Source of the DNA: RECO01 sp050485385
Lineage (GTDB): Bacteria; Pseudomonadota; Alphaproteobacteria; Geminicoccales; Geminicoccaceae
Assembly: GCA_050485385.1 (NCBI GenBank)
Contig: JBJHBG010000042.1
Location: forward strand, 1-36,691
DNA: 36,691 nucleotides
Direction: 5' to 3'
Part shown: positions 8,017 to 15,590 of the stretch, one piece after another
Position numbering within the stretch: the stretch's first letter is position 1
Layout: each line of letters begins with the position of its first letter
Program-made: the position numbers and the translations under genes
The notes under the pieces: model-generated
Database searches by the model: none
Told to the model about the DNA's origin: nothing
The model's input: only the letters and a program-made list of their open reading frames with translations

Positions 8017-8118
8017 CGATCGGGTGCTCCCTGGCTGTGGGCATAAGGTGCGGCATTGACATACAGCATTCCACAATGTCGAAACGAGACCAACCCACAT
8101 GACGACGGGAGGCGGTCG
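8017..8118. promoter_or_regulatory. Divergent promoter region of the dehydroquinase-like and cupin genes
   Basis: This 102-bp spacer lies between two divergent genes. TTGACA at 8056-8061 is a perfect -35 for the cupin direction, but no good -10 follows at the right spacing. GACAT at 8058-8062 and ATGTC at 8076-8080 form a small inverted repeat around ATTCCACAATG, a plausible regulator site. GGGAGG at about 8108-8113 is the cupin ribosome-binding site. Confidence 0.4.
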
Positions 8119-8484
8119 ATGGCCGAGCGCAAGGCGGTGATCCGCAACATCGCGGAGGTGCCCTGGAAGGAGTTCCCCGGCCATTTCGGCGGGGCCTTGT
8201 CGAAGCCCCTGGTCGACGAGGCGGGGCTCGGCGCCCAGCACCTCGACCATCGCATCTCGTCCTACGCGCCGATGGCCTACGTCGCCCGCCATGCCCACCG
8301 CGTGCAGGAGCAGATCTACCACGTCCTCTCGGGCGAGGGGCTGTTCGAGTACGGCGACGCGACGCGCGTGGTCCGGGCGCACGACGTCATCTTCATCCCG
8401 CCCGGCGTCGAGCACGCCTTCCACAATACCGGGCTGGATCCCTTGGTCTTCCTGGTCATCACCTCGCCGCCGCAGGACGACTGA
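8119..8484 (+). CDS. Small cupin-domain protein (121 aa)
   Basis: This is a single-domain cupin. Motif 1 is seen as His58-x-His60-x3-Glu64 (RHAHRVQEQIYHVLSGEG), and motif 2 as IPPGVEHAFHN with His99, so all four usual metal ligands are present and a metal-dependent isomerase, dioxygenase or lyase activity is possible. The start is the ATG at 8119, which has GGGAGG 5-10 bases upstream; an ATG 21 codons earlier lies over the -35 region and has no such site. The next gene, an extended SDR, starts 24 bp downstream. It is too generic for a specific function. Confidence 0.9.
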   Translation: MAERKAVIRNIAEVPWKEFPGHFGGALSKPLVDEAGLGAQHLDHRISSYAPMAYVARHAHRVQEQIYHVLSGEGLFEYGDATRVVRAHDVIFIPPGVEHAFHNTGLDPLVFLVITSPPQDD

Positions 8485-8508
8485 GGCGGAAGCTCGGAGG
8501 CAGCCGCA

Positions 8509-9465
8509 ATGGCGATCCTGATCACCGGGGCCACCGGCCATGTGGGGCGCACGCTGGTCGAGCAGGCGGCGCGCGCCGGTCTCGACGTGGTGGCCCAGCA
8601 CCGAGGCGGCGAGCCGCCGGCCCTCGCGCCCGACCTGCACGACCGCGTGCGCTGGATCCGCTGCCGGCTGGACGATGCGTTCGAGACGGCGGCGGCACTG
8701 GGTGCTGCCGACATCGAGCGCTGCGTGCACACCGCGGCCGTCCCCAACGACCGGTTGGCGGCACCGATGCCCTGGGCCACGGTGCAGGCCAATGCGACCG
8801 CCACGGCAGCCCTTCTGGAGCTGGCCCGCACGCAGGGCTGGCGGCGCTTCGTCTACGTCAGCACGGGCTCGGTCTTCCAGGCGGACATGGACCTCAGGGT
8901 GCCGGTGCTGGAGGACCACCCGATCAGCCCGCGCACCCTCTACGGCTCGACCAAGGCGGCGGGCGAACTGTTCACCGCCATGTACCGCCACCAGTACGGC
9001 CTGTCGGCGGCGACCGTGCGCATCTCGTTCGTCTACGGCCCGCCCTTGGTGCCGCCCGAGCGCGACCTGCCAAGGGGGCCGGTCGTCGCCTTCCTGCGAG
9101 AGGCCTTAGCCGGCATCCCCATCGACGAGCCCGCGGGCGGCGACTTCGCGGCGAGCTTCACCCATGTCGACGACGTGGCGGCGGGATTGCTGGCCGCGGC
9201 CACGGCACCCGAGCTGCACCACGACGTCTACCACCTGGGGCACGGCCGCAATTGGACGACCTTCGAGGTGGCTGACGCCGTCCGCGCGGCGGTGCCGGGT
9301 GCCGAGGTCACGGTCGGTCCCGGCACCATGCCGTGGACTACCTTCAACCGGATGCGCGGGCCGCTCGCGGGCACGCGTCTGCGGGACGACACGGGCTTCG
9401 TTGCGCGGCTGCCATTGGCCGAGGGCGTGGCGGCGTTCGCCGCCTGGATGCGGGGGACGGCATGA
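8509..9465 (+). CDS. NAD-dependent epimerase/dehydratase, extended SDR (318 aa)
   Basis: Extended SDR with ITGATGHVG at residues 5-13, a Ser in YVSTGSVF (118-121) and Tyr145-x3-Lys149 in YGSTK. The length is normal. GGAGGCAGCCGC upstream of the ATG supports the start. Its stop overlaps the next gene's start in ATGA (9462-9465), so the two are translationally coupled. It is the second gene after the divergent promoter at 8017-8118. Substrate unknown. Confidence 0.91.
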   Translation: MAILITGATGHVGRTLVEQAARAGLDVVAQHRGGEPPALAPDLHDRVRWIRCRLDDAFETAAALGAADIERCVHTAAVPNDRLAAPMPWATVQANATATAALLELARTQGWRRFVYVSTGSVFQADMDLRVPVLEDHPISPRTLYGSTKAAGELFTAMYRHQYGLSAATVRISFVYGPPLVPPERDLPRGPVVAFLREALAGIPIDEPAGGDFAASFTHVDDVAAGLLAAATAPELHHDVYHLGHGRNWTTFEVADAVRAAVPGAEVTVGPGTMPWTTFNRMRGPLAGTRLRDDTGFVARLPLAEGVAAFAAWMRGTA

Positions 9466-10370
9466 CGTTCGAGAAGGTCCTCGTGACCGGCGCCGATGGG
9501 TTGTTGGGGCGCCATGCGGTGCGCGAACTGGAGGGGCGCTGCCGGGTGCGCGGCTTCGATCTCCGGCGGGGCGAAGCGCCGATCGACTGGGTCACGGGCG
9601 ACTTGACCGATGCGGCGGCCGTCGCGGCGGCGGTCGCGGGCCAGGACGCGATCGTCCAGATCGCCGCCATCCCCAACATCTGGTCGGGCACGGGCGAGCG
9701 CACGCTTCAGGTCAACGTGGTCGGGCTCTATCTCCTCTTGGAAGCGGCGGAACGGGCGGGTGTGCGCCGCGTCGTCATCTGTTCCAGCGATTCGGTGGTC
9801 GGCTTCACCGTGCGCGAAGGCCGCATGATCCCGCCGGACTACCTGCCGATCGACCTCGACCATCCCCTGCGGCCGACCGACCCCTACGGCCTCAGCAAAC
9901 TCTTGGGCGAGGAGGCCGGGCGCAGCTTCGCCCTGCGCGGCAAGCTGGAGGTCGTCGTCTTGCGGCCGGTGTTCGTGGCCTATCCCGAGATGTACGGCGA
10001 GATCGCCGCCCGCGCCGCCGCCCCCGAGACCTATCGCGGCACGCCCGCGGGCGGCCCCTCGTCGGCGGGCGGCGGTGCCTGCTGGCACTACGTCGATCCG
10101 CGCGACGCCGCCCGCGCCTTCCGCCTCGCCCTGGAGATGCCCTACACCGGCTTCCAGCGCTTCTTCGTCTCCGCCGAGACCACCCTGGCCCCCGAGCCGA
10201 CAGTGGAGCGGCTGGCCAAGGTGGTCGGCCGGCCGACCGAGGTGCGGCGCCCGGAGCTCTACGCCGCCCATCCCTTCGCGCCGCTCTACGACCTCACGGC
10301 CAGCCGCGAGGTGCTGGGCTTCACCGCCGAGCACGACCTGCGCGAACGGTTCTGCGGTGACGGCCGATGA
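9462..10370 (+). CDS. NAD-dependent epimerase/dehydratase, uronate dehydrogenase-like extended SDR (302 aa)
   Basis: Extended SDR with VTGADGLLG at about residues 8-16, catalytic Ser in CSSDS (107-111) and Tyr142-x3-Lys146 in YGLSK. The CSSDS motif and the following long insert resemble uronate dehydrogenase-like members. It shares many positions with the product of 13843-14718 (VRRVV.CSSDS, DYLPID..HPLRP, E..Y.LSK), so the two are paralogues. The ATG at 9462 overlaps the preceding stop, and its own stop overlaps the next ATG at 10367. It sits in a coupled run of three oxidoreductases. Confidence 0.91.
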   Translation: MTFEKVLVTGADGLLGRHAVRELEGRCRVRGFDLRRGEAPIDWVTGDLTDAAAVAAAVAGQDAIVQIAAIPNIWSGTGERTLQVNVVGLYLLLEAAERAGVRRVVICSSDSVVGFTVREGRMIPPDYLPIDLDHPLRPTDPYGLSKLLGEEAGRSFALRGKLEVVVLRPVFVAYPEMYGEIAARAAAPETYRGTPAGGPSSAGGGACWHYVDPRDAARAFRLALEMPYTGFQRFFVSAETTLAPEPTVERLAKVVGRPTEVRRPELYAAHPFAPLYDLTASREVLGFTAEHDLRERFCGDGR

Positions 10371-11155
10371 GCGCCTTCCTGCCGGTGGACCTCGGGGGGC
10401 TTCGCGTCCTCGTCACGGCGGGCGGCAGCGGCATCGGCCGGACCATCGCCGAGGCGTTCGTCGCCGCCGGTGCCGGGGTGCACGTCTGCGACGTCGACGA
10501 GGCGGCGCTGGCGACGCTCGTCCGGGAGCGGCCGGAGATCGGCGCGACGCGGACCGACGTGGCGGATCCGGTGGCGGTGGATGCCCTGTTCGATGCGGCC
10601 GAGGCTCGGCTCGGTGGGCTCGACGTGCTGGTCAACAACGCCGGCATCGCCGGGCCGACGGCGGGCATCGTCGACGTCGAACCGGCGGCCTTGCGCCAGA
10701 CGCTGGCGGTGGACGTCGAGGCCATGTTCCACTGCGCCCGCCGCGCCGTGCCGCTGCTGCGCGCGGCCGGCGGCGGGAGCATCCTCAACCTCTCCTCGGT
10801 CGCCGGCCGGCTCGCCTTTCCGATGCGCACGCCCTATGCGGCGGCGAAATGGGGGGTGATCGGCTTCACCCGCAGCCTCGCCGTCGAACTCGGCCGCGAG
10901 AACATCCGCGTCAACGCGATCCTGCCGGGCCATGTCGACACCCCCAGGTTCAGGGGCGTTGCGGCACGGCGGGCGGCGACGCTCGGCATCGCACCCGAGG
11001 AGATGGAGCGGCGCATGCTGGAGCCCGTGGCGCTCGGCCGCACGGTGCGGCGCGAGGACATCGCCAACATGGCGCTCTACCTGGCCTCGCCCTTCGGTGC
11101 CGCCATCGCCGGCCAAGCGGTGAGCGTCTGCGGCGGCGTCGAGATGATGCGCTGA
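10367..11155 (+). CDS. Classical SDR oxidoreductase (262 aa)
   Basis: Classical SDR with TAGGSGIG at residues 17-24, NNAG at 90-93, Ser144 in NLSSVAG and Tyr157-x3-Lys161 in YAAAK, followed by the usual VNAILPG and AGQ.vsvcGG segments. All catalytic residues are present. It starts in an ATGA overlap with the preceding gene and is the last gene before the IclR regulator (gap 92 bp). The family-level call is secure; the substrate is unknown. Confidence 0.93.
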   Translation: MSAFLPVDLGGLRVLVTAGGSGIGRTIAEAFVAAGAGVHVCDVDEAALATLVRERPEIGATRTDVADPVAVDALFDAAEARLGGLDVLVNNAGIAGPTAGIVDVEPAALRQTLAVDVEAMFHCARRAVPLLRAAGGGSILNLSSVAGRLAFPMRTPYAAAKWGVIGFTRSLAVELGRENIRVNAILPGHVDTPRFRGVAARRAATLGIAPEEMERRMLEPVALGRTVRREDIANMALYLASPFGAAIAGQAVSVCGGVEMMR

Positions 11156-11191
11156 GCGGACGCGGCGTTGCCGGGACGGGTGCCGCACTGC

Positions 11192-11220
11192 ATGACGTTC
11201 GCTCGACAGCGTCCTATGCT
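11192..11220 (+). promoter_or_regulatory. Candidate promoter of the iclR-family gene
   Basis: ATGACG at 11192-11197 (four of six -35 positions) and TATGCT at 11215-11220 are 17 bases apart. The -10 hexamer is identical to the one in the promoter at 4711-4739. The predicted start is near 11227, 21 bases before the ATG. Confidence 0.45.
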
Positions 11221-11247
11221 TGGGGCTTGGCGTGGACGGGAGTGCCG

Positions 11248-12060
11248 ATGCAGGCGAAGACGGAAACGGGCGAAGGCAAGGAGCGCAAGGAGCGCGCGGG
11301 CGTGCAATCGCTGGAGCGCGCGTTCTCCATCCTGACGCACATTGCGCAGAGCGAGGAGGGCATCACGCTCGCCGAACTGTCGCGGCTGGTGCGGCTGCAC
11401 ACCAGTACCACCTTTCATTTGGTACGGACGATGGTGGAGTTGGAAGCGGTTCGCCAGGACGCGGCGACCAAGCGCTACCACCTCGGCCGCCGGGTGTTCG
11501 GCCTCGCGGCGAGCGCCTCGCACGAGATCGAACTGGTGGCGGCGGGCCGGCCGCATCTGGAGGAACTCGCCGAGCGCACCGGCGAGACCACGCACCTCGG
11601 TCTCGTCTGCGCCAACGAGGTGATCGTGGCGGCACGGGTCGCCGGAGCCGGGGCGTTCCAGCTCACCGAGCGGTCGGGCGGCGTGCGCCCGGCGCACAGC
11701 ACCAGCCTCGGCAAGGTGCTGCTCGCGGCGTTGCCGCCGGCCAAGTTCGAGACCTTCTTGAAGACGGTGCCGCTCCTGGCCTCGAGCCCCAACACCATCA
11801 CCGACCCGACGCTGCTGCGCGCCGAGGTCGAACGGGTGCGGCAGACCGGCATCGCCTTCGACGATGCGGAGTTCAATGCCGAGGTCCGCTGCATCGCCGC
11901 CCCCGTCCGCGACTACACCGGCGAGGTGGTGGCGGCGTTGGGCGTCTCCGGCCCGATCTGGCGCATGACGCTGCAGCGGATGAACGACCTCGAGGTGCTC
12001 GTTCGCGCCACGGCCGAGCAGCTCTCCCGCGATCTCGGCTTCCGCGTCGCCGCCGAATAG
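11248..12060 (+). CDS. IclR-family transcriptional regulator (270 aa)
   Basis: The N-terminal winged helix-turn-helix (about residues 19-80, with GITLAELSRLVRLHTSTTFHLV as its core) is followed by the IclR effector domain (about 85-265), including HLGLVCANEVIVAARV, HSTSLGKVLLAALP and the IAAPVRDYTGEVVAALGVSGP signature. IclR proteins bind small carboxylic acids and control nearby catabolic genes. The start is the ATG at 11248-11250, with GACGGGAG just upstream; the reading frame stays open far upstream but has no other suitable site. It lies between the two halves of the SDR-rich block and is the likely regulator of that block and perhaps of the divergent TTT operon. Confidence 0.93.
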   Translation: MQAKTETGEGKERKERAGVQSLERAFSILTHIAQSEEGITLAELSRLVRLHTSTTFHLVRTMVELEAVRQDAATKRYHLGRRVFGLAASASHEIELVAAGRPHLEELAERTGETTHLGLVCANEVIVAARVAGAGAFQLTERSGGVRPAHSTSLGKVLLAALPPAKFETFLKTVPLLASSPNTITDPTLLRAEVERVRQTGIAFDDAEFNAEVRCIAAPVRDYTGEVVAALGVSGPIWRMTLQRMNDLEVLVRATAEQLSRDLGFRVAAE

Positions 12061-12062
12061 GC

Positions 12063-12078
12063 CGTTCGCGCGCGAACG
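12063..12078. other. 16-bp perfect palindrome after the iclR-family gene
   Basis: CGTTCGCG followed directly by CGCGAACG starts two bases after the stop codon of the IclR gene. As RNA it would fold with a 4-base loop. It could help 3'-end formation, though there is no U-tract, or could be a protein-binding site. Confidence 0.4.
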
Positions 12079-12104
12079 CGACGGCGCTCGCCGTGCGTCG
12101 CGGC

Positions 12105-12118
12105 TTGATCTCCGTCAA
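12105..12118. promoter_or_regulatory. Candidate FixK/FNR-type box
   Basis: TTGATCTCCGTCAA matches TTGA-N6-TCAA, the site of FNR/FixK/NnrR-type regulators. Its centre is 44 bases before the ATG at 12156. The position does not fit a standard activator site with a good -10 downstream, so function is uncertain. Confidence 0.4.
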
Positions 12119-12155
12119 TGCCGTATGCTAGCTCATATTACCGAAAGGGAGAGGC

Positions 12156-12821
12156 ATGGCGGCGACGAGCGAGCGTCCGCGCGGCATCTTGGCCATCTGG
12201 CACGACATCGCGCCCGGTTGGGAAGGCGAGGTGCTGGCTTGGTACGACCGCGAGCACCACTTCGAGCGCCTCGACGTGCCGGGCTTCCTCGGCGTCAGGC
12301 GCTATACGGCGCTCGGCTCGGGCCCGCGGCTGTTCATCCGCTACGAGACGGTCGATGCGGCGGTGCTGGGCTCGGCGGCCTATCTGGCGCGGGTGAACGC
12401 ACCTACTCCCGGGACGCTGCGAGCGCAGCCGCAGTTCCGCAACAACTCCCGCACCGTGTGCCGCCGGCTTGCTCGCTTCGGTCGGGCCGAGGGCGGCGTC
12501 GTGGCGACCTTGCGTCTCGCCGGCACCGAGGGCTGGGCGTGGCGGGATGCCGCTACCCTGCTGGAGCGGCGGGGCATCCTCGCCGCCGAGGTGTGGGAGG
12601 CGGATGCGGAGCGCTCGGCCATCGCCAGCAACGAGAAGCGGTTGCGCGGCGTCGCCGACGCGCACGTTGCCGCCGTGCTCGTGGTTCATGCCAGCGACCC
12701 GGCAGCGGCCGAGGCGGCGGCCGCCGCTGCCCTCGCATCGCTGCCCGACAGTCTGCGGGCCGGGGCGCAGCACGACCTCTACGCACTGAGCTTCGCAGCC
12801 GAGGGAGTGACATGCGCGTAG
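12156..12821 (+). CDS. EthD-like dimeric alpha/beta-barrel protein, two halves (221 aa)
   Basis: The N-terminal half (about 10-95) has the pattern IWHDIAPGWEGEVLAWYDREH followed by RLDVPGFLGVRRY, which I associate with EthD-like/dimeric alpha-beta-barrel (ferredoxin-like) proteins found beside catabolic enzymes. The second half (about 110-215) also looks like an alpha/beta unit but is more divergent. Charged residues (Asp7-like, His near 29-30) in the first half could be functional. GGGAGAGGC precedes the ATG. It overlaps the next gene by 10 bp, so the two are coupled. I can give no reaction. Confidence 0.8.
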   Translation: MAATSERPRGILAIWHDIAPGWEGEVLAWYDREHHFERLDVPGFLGVRRYTALGSGPRLFIRYETVDAAVLGSAAYLARVNAPTPGTLRAQPQFRNNSRTVCRRLARFGRAEGGVVATLRLAGTEGWAWRDAATLLERRGILAAEVWEADAERSAIASNEKRLRGVADAHVAAVLVVHASDPAAAEAAAAAALASLPDSLRAGAQHDLYALSFAAEGVTCA

Positions 12822-13846
12822 CCGCTTTCGGCACCGGCTTCTTCAGTCAGTACCACTACGACAGTTGGTGCCGCATGGAGGGCGTGGTGCTGGCCGGCAT
12901 CTGCGTGCACGGCAACCGCGCGCGGGCGGAGACCTTCGCCGCGCGCTATGGCGCCGAGGGCGTCTACACCGATCCCGAGGCGATGTTGGACGCGGCCAAG
13001 CCGGATCTGGTCGACGTCATCTCCACGCCCGAGAGCCATGCCGTGTTGGTCGCAGCGGCAACCCGGCGCGGCATCCCGGTCATCTGCCAGAAACCCTTGG
13101 CGCCGAGCTTCGACGAGGCGTGCGCCATCGTCGCCGACGCCGAGCGTACGGGCACGCTGGTCGTCGCCCACGAGAACTGGCGCTTTCGCCCCTGGAACCG
13201 CGAACTGGCGCGGCTGGTCCGGGACGGTGCCGTCGGCACGCCGCTCAACCTCGCCTTCCGCCTGCGGCCGGGGGACGGGCAGGGGGCCGACGCCTATCTC
13301 GACCGCCAGCCCTATTTCCGCCGGATGCCGCGCTTTCTGGTCCACGAGACCGGCATTCACATGATCGACGTGTTTACCTTCCTGATGGGCCGCATCGTCG
13401 CCGTGAGCGCGCACCTGCGCCGCCTCAACCCCGCCATCGTCGGGGAGGATGCGGGGCTCGTGCTGTGCGACTTCGCCTCCGGCGCGGCGGGCGTGCTCGA
13501 CGGCAACCGCCTCTTGGACTTCGAGGCCGACAACCCGCGCCTGACCATGGGCGAGACGCTGCTCGAGGGCACCGAGGGCGCGCTGCGCGTCGACGGGGCG
13601 GGGCGCATCTTCCGCCGCCGCCGCGGTGGCCGCGAGGACGAGCACGTCTACGCCTGGGAGAACCGGGGCTATGCGGGCGATTCCGTCCACGCCTTGCAGA
13701 TGCACGTGGTGCGTCACTTGCGGGAAGGGACGCCCGTCGAGAACACCGTGGCCGAGTATCTAGGCGCCTTGCGCGCCGAGGAGGCGGTCTACCGCGCCGC
13801 GGCCGAGGGCCGCCGGGTGCGCATCGAGGAGGACGACCGGGAATGA
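12812..13846 (+). CDS. Gfo/Idh/MocA-family oxidoreductase (344 aa)
   Basis: This is an NAD(P)-dependent dehydrogenase of the glucose-fructose oxidoreductase/inositol dehydrogenase family. The N-terminal Rossmann segment VAAFGTGFFSQYH begins at residue 3. The catalytic-lysine motif is ICQKPLA with Lys94 (a Gln replaces the common Glu of EKP). The C-terminal substrate domain has ETGIHMIDVF, whose His and Asp match the usual H-x3-D active-site pattern. The ATG at 12812 has GAGGGAG upstream and overlaps the preceding gene. The stop overlaps the next ATG at 13843. Family members oxidise sugars, sugar acids or cyclitols, consistent with the theme of the block. Confidence 0.92.
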   Translation: MRVAAFGTGFFSQYHYDSWCRMEGVVLAGICVHGNRARAETFAARYGAEGVYTDPEAMLDAAKPDLVDVISTPESHAVLVAAATRRGIPVICQKPLAPSFDEACAIVADAERTGTLVVAHENWRFRPWNRELARLVRDGAVGTPLNLAFRLRPGDGQGADAYLDRQPYFRRMPRFLVHETGIHMIDVFTFLMGRIVAVSAHLRRLNPAIVGEDAGLVLCDFASGAAGVLDGNRLLDFEADNPRLTMGETLLEGTEGALRVDGAGRIFRRRRGGREDEHVYAWENRGYAGDSVHALQMHVVRHLREGTPVENTVAEYLGALRAEEAVYRAAAEGRRVRIEEDDRE

Positions 13847-14718
13847 GTGCGAGCGAAGCGGAGCGCCGCTATCGGCGGGTGGCGGTGACCGGCGGCAGCG
13901 GCCGGCTCGGCCGCTACGTGGTCGACCGGCTGCGGCCCCACTACGAGGTGAGTGTGATCGACACCAAGCCGCCGGCAGCGAGCGACGTCGCCCACACCGA
14001 CGTCGACATCACCGATCTCCAGGGTCTGCAGCGGGTCTTCGCCGGTGTCGACGCCGTGATCCATCTGGCGGCCGTGCCCAACCCGCGCACCAGCACGCCC
14101 GAGACCTGCTTTCGGGTGAACACCCAGGGCACTTGGGCCGTGCTCCAGGCGGCGGAGGACGCGGGCGTGCGGCGCGTCGTCGTCTGCTCGAGCGATTCGG
14201 CAACCGGGCTGCACTTCAACCCGAAGGACTGGGCGCCCCAGTACCTGCCGGTCGACGAGCGGCACCCCTTGCGGCCCAGCGAGGTCTACTCGCTCAGCAA
14301 GGAGGTGACCGAATCCATCGCCCGCTGCTTCGCGGCCCGGGGCAAGGTCGAGGTCCTGGTGATCCGTCCCGGCCACATCGTCTTCGAGCCCGAGTATCCG
14401 GAGATCGAGACGCGCGGTGCAGACGTGCAGAACTACCACCTCTGGGGCTACGTGGCGCCGGAGGATGTGGCCCAGGGCTTCCAACTGGCGCTCGAGCACG
14501 CGGACGGCCGCTACGACTGCTTCTTCGTCGGTGCCGCCGATGGCCTCAACACGCGGCCGACCCTCGAGCTGATCGCGGAGCGCTTCGGTGCCGTGCCGGA
14601 GGTGCGCCGCGACGTTTACGAGCGGAACCCGTGCGCGGGCGTGTTCGACATCACCCACGCCAAGGAAACGCTGGGCTACGCCCCCAAGCTGACCTGGCGC
14701 GACTTCCGCCGCTCCTGA
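13843..14718 (+). CDS. NAD-dependent epimerase/dehydratase, uronate dehydrogenase-like extended SDR (291 aa)
   Basis: Extended SDR with VTGGSGRLG at about residues 15-23, catalytic Ser in CSSDS (115-119) and Tyr149-x3-Lys153 in YSLSK. It is a paralogue of the product of 9462-10370, sharing the CSSDS and YLPVDE.HPLRPSE segments but with its own C-terminal half. Its ATG overlaps the Gfo/Idh stop (ATGA at 13843-13846), tying the two dehydrogenases together. Length is slightly short for the extended class but complete. Substrate unknown. Confidence 0.9.
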   Translation: MSASEAERRYRRVAVTGGSGRLGRYVVDRLRPHYEVSVIDTKPPAASDVAHTDVDITDLQGLQRVFAGVDAVIHLAAVPNPRTSTPETCFRVNTQGTWAVLQAAEDAGVRRVVVCSSDSATGLHFNPKDWAPQYLPVDERHPLRPSEVYSLSKEVTESIARCFAARGKVEVLVIRPGHIVFEPEYPEIETRGADVQNYHLWGYVAPEDVAQGFQLALEHADGRYDCFFVGAADGLNTRPTLELIAERFGAVPEVRRDVYERNPCAGVFDITHAKETLGYAPKLTWRDFRRS

Positions 14719-14746
14719 GCGCCGGCAACCCCCTTCAACGATCCGG

Positions 14747-15583
14747 ATGGCCCCGATGGCGAGTGCAACGTCGATCTTCGCAGTCAACACCTACTCCTAC
14801 ACCTTCGACATGAAGGCCGGCGACTGCATCCGGCACTTGGCCGACCAGGGCTATCCGGGTTTCGAGCTGATGATGTATCCGGGCCATCTGTGGCCGGCCG
14901 AAGGCGCCGCCGCACGGGCCGATCTGGCGAAGGCTGCCCTTGCCACCGGCACGCGCATCGTCTCCATCAACATGCCCAACATCGACCTCAACATCGCCGG
15001 TGCGTCCGACGAGATGCGCGCCTACTCGCTGGGCCTGCTGGAGTGCTTCGTCGACCTCGCAGGCGACATCGGCGCGCGCTTCGTGGTCATCGGGCCGGGC
15101 AAGGCCAACCCCTTGTTCGCACCCGAAACGGACCTCCTGCTCGGCCACTTCTTCGCCGCCCTCGACCGCCTCTGCCCGGCGGCCGAGAAGGCCAGTGTGA
15201 AGCTCGTCGTCGAGAACATGCCCTTCGCCTTCCTGCCCGATGCGGGCTCGCTGATGGCGGCCCTCGACCGCTACGGCAACGACGACGTGGGCGTCATCTA
15301 CGACGTCGCCAATGGCCATTTCATCGGCGAGGACCCGTGCGCGGGCCTCCGCCAGGTCAAGTCGCGGCTCGAACTCGTCCACTTCTCCGACACCGGCCGT
15401 AAGGTCTACCGCCACGACGTCGTCGGGCTGGGCGACGTCGACTTCGCGGCCGTGCCGCCCGTGCTCGCCGAGATCGGCTACGGCGAGTTGCCGGTGCTCG
15501 AGGTCATCTCCCGCAACGCCGACGCCGAGACACGCGACAGCGCCGAACGGCTCGCCGCGATGGGCTACGGCGCCAACGGCTGA
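14747..15583 (+). CDS. Sugar phosphate isomerase/epimerase-like TIM barrel (278 aa)
   Basis: This is a xylose isomerase-like TIM barrel (AP endonuclease 2 superfamily; relatives include IolE and hydroxypyruvate isomerase). Likely divalent-metal ligands are visible: Glu156 in LVVENMP, Asp186 and His191 in YDVANGH, His212 in VHFSD, and Glu252 in VLEVIS. Family members catalyse aldose-ketose isomerisation, epimerisation or dehydration. ATGs at 14747 and 14756 are both possible starts, and neither has a strong ribosome-binding site. It lies 28 bp after one extended SDR and 7 bp before another, so all are probably one transcript. Confidence 0.9.
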   Translation: MAPMASATSIFAVNTYSYTFDMKAGDCIRHLADQGYPGFELMMYPGHLWPAEGAAARADLAKAALATGTRIVSINMPNIDLNIAGASDEMRAYSLGLLECFVDLAGDIGARFVVIGPGKANPLFAPETDLLLGHFFAALDRLCPAAEKASVKLVVENMPFAFLPDAGSLMAALDRYGNDDVGVIYDVANGHFIGEDPCAGLRQVKSRLELVHFSDTGRKVYRHDVVGLGDVDFAAVPPVLAEIGYGELPVLEVISRNADAETRDSAERLAAMGYGANG

Positions 15584-15590
15584 GCCCGTC

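Noticed and set aside
8056..8084. Complete sigma-70 promoter for the cupin gene
   Set aside because: The -35 TTGACA is perfect, but the hexamers at 16-18 bases spacing (around TCGAAA) are poor -10 matches, so I kept only the regulatory-region entry.
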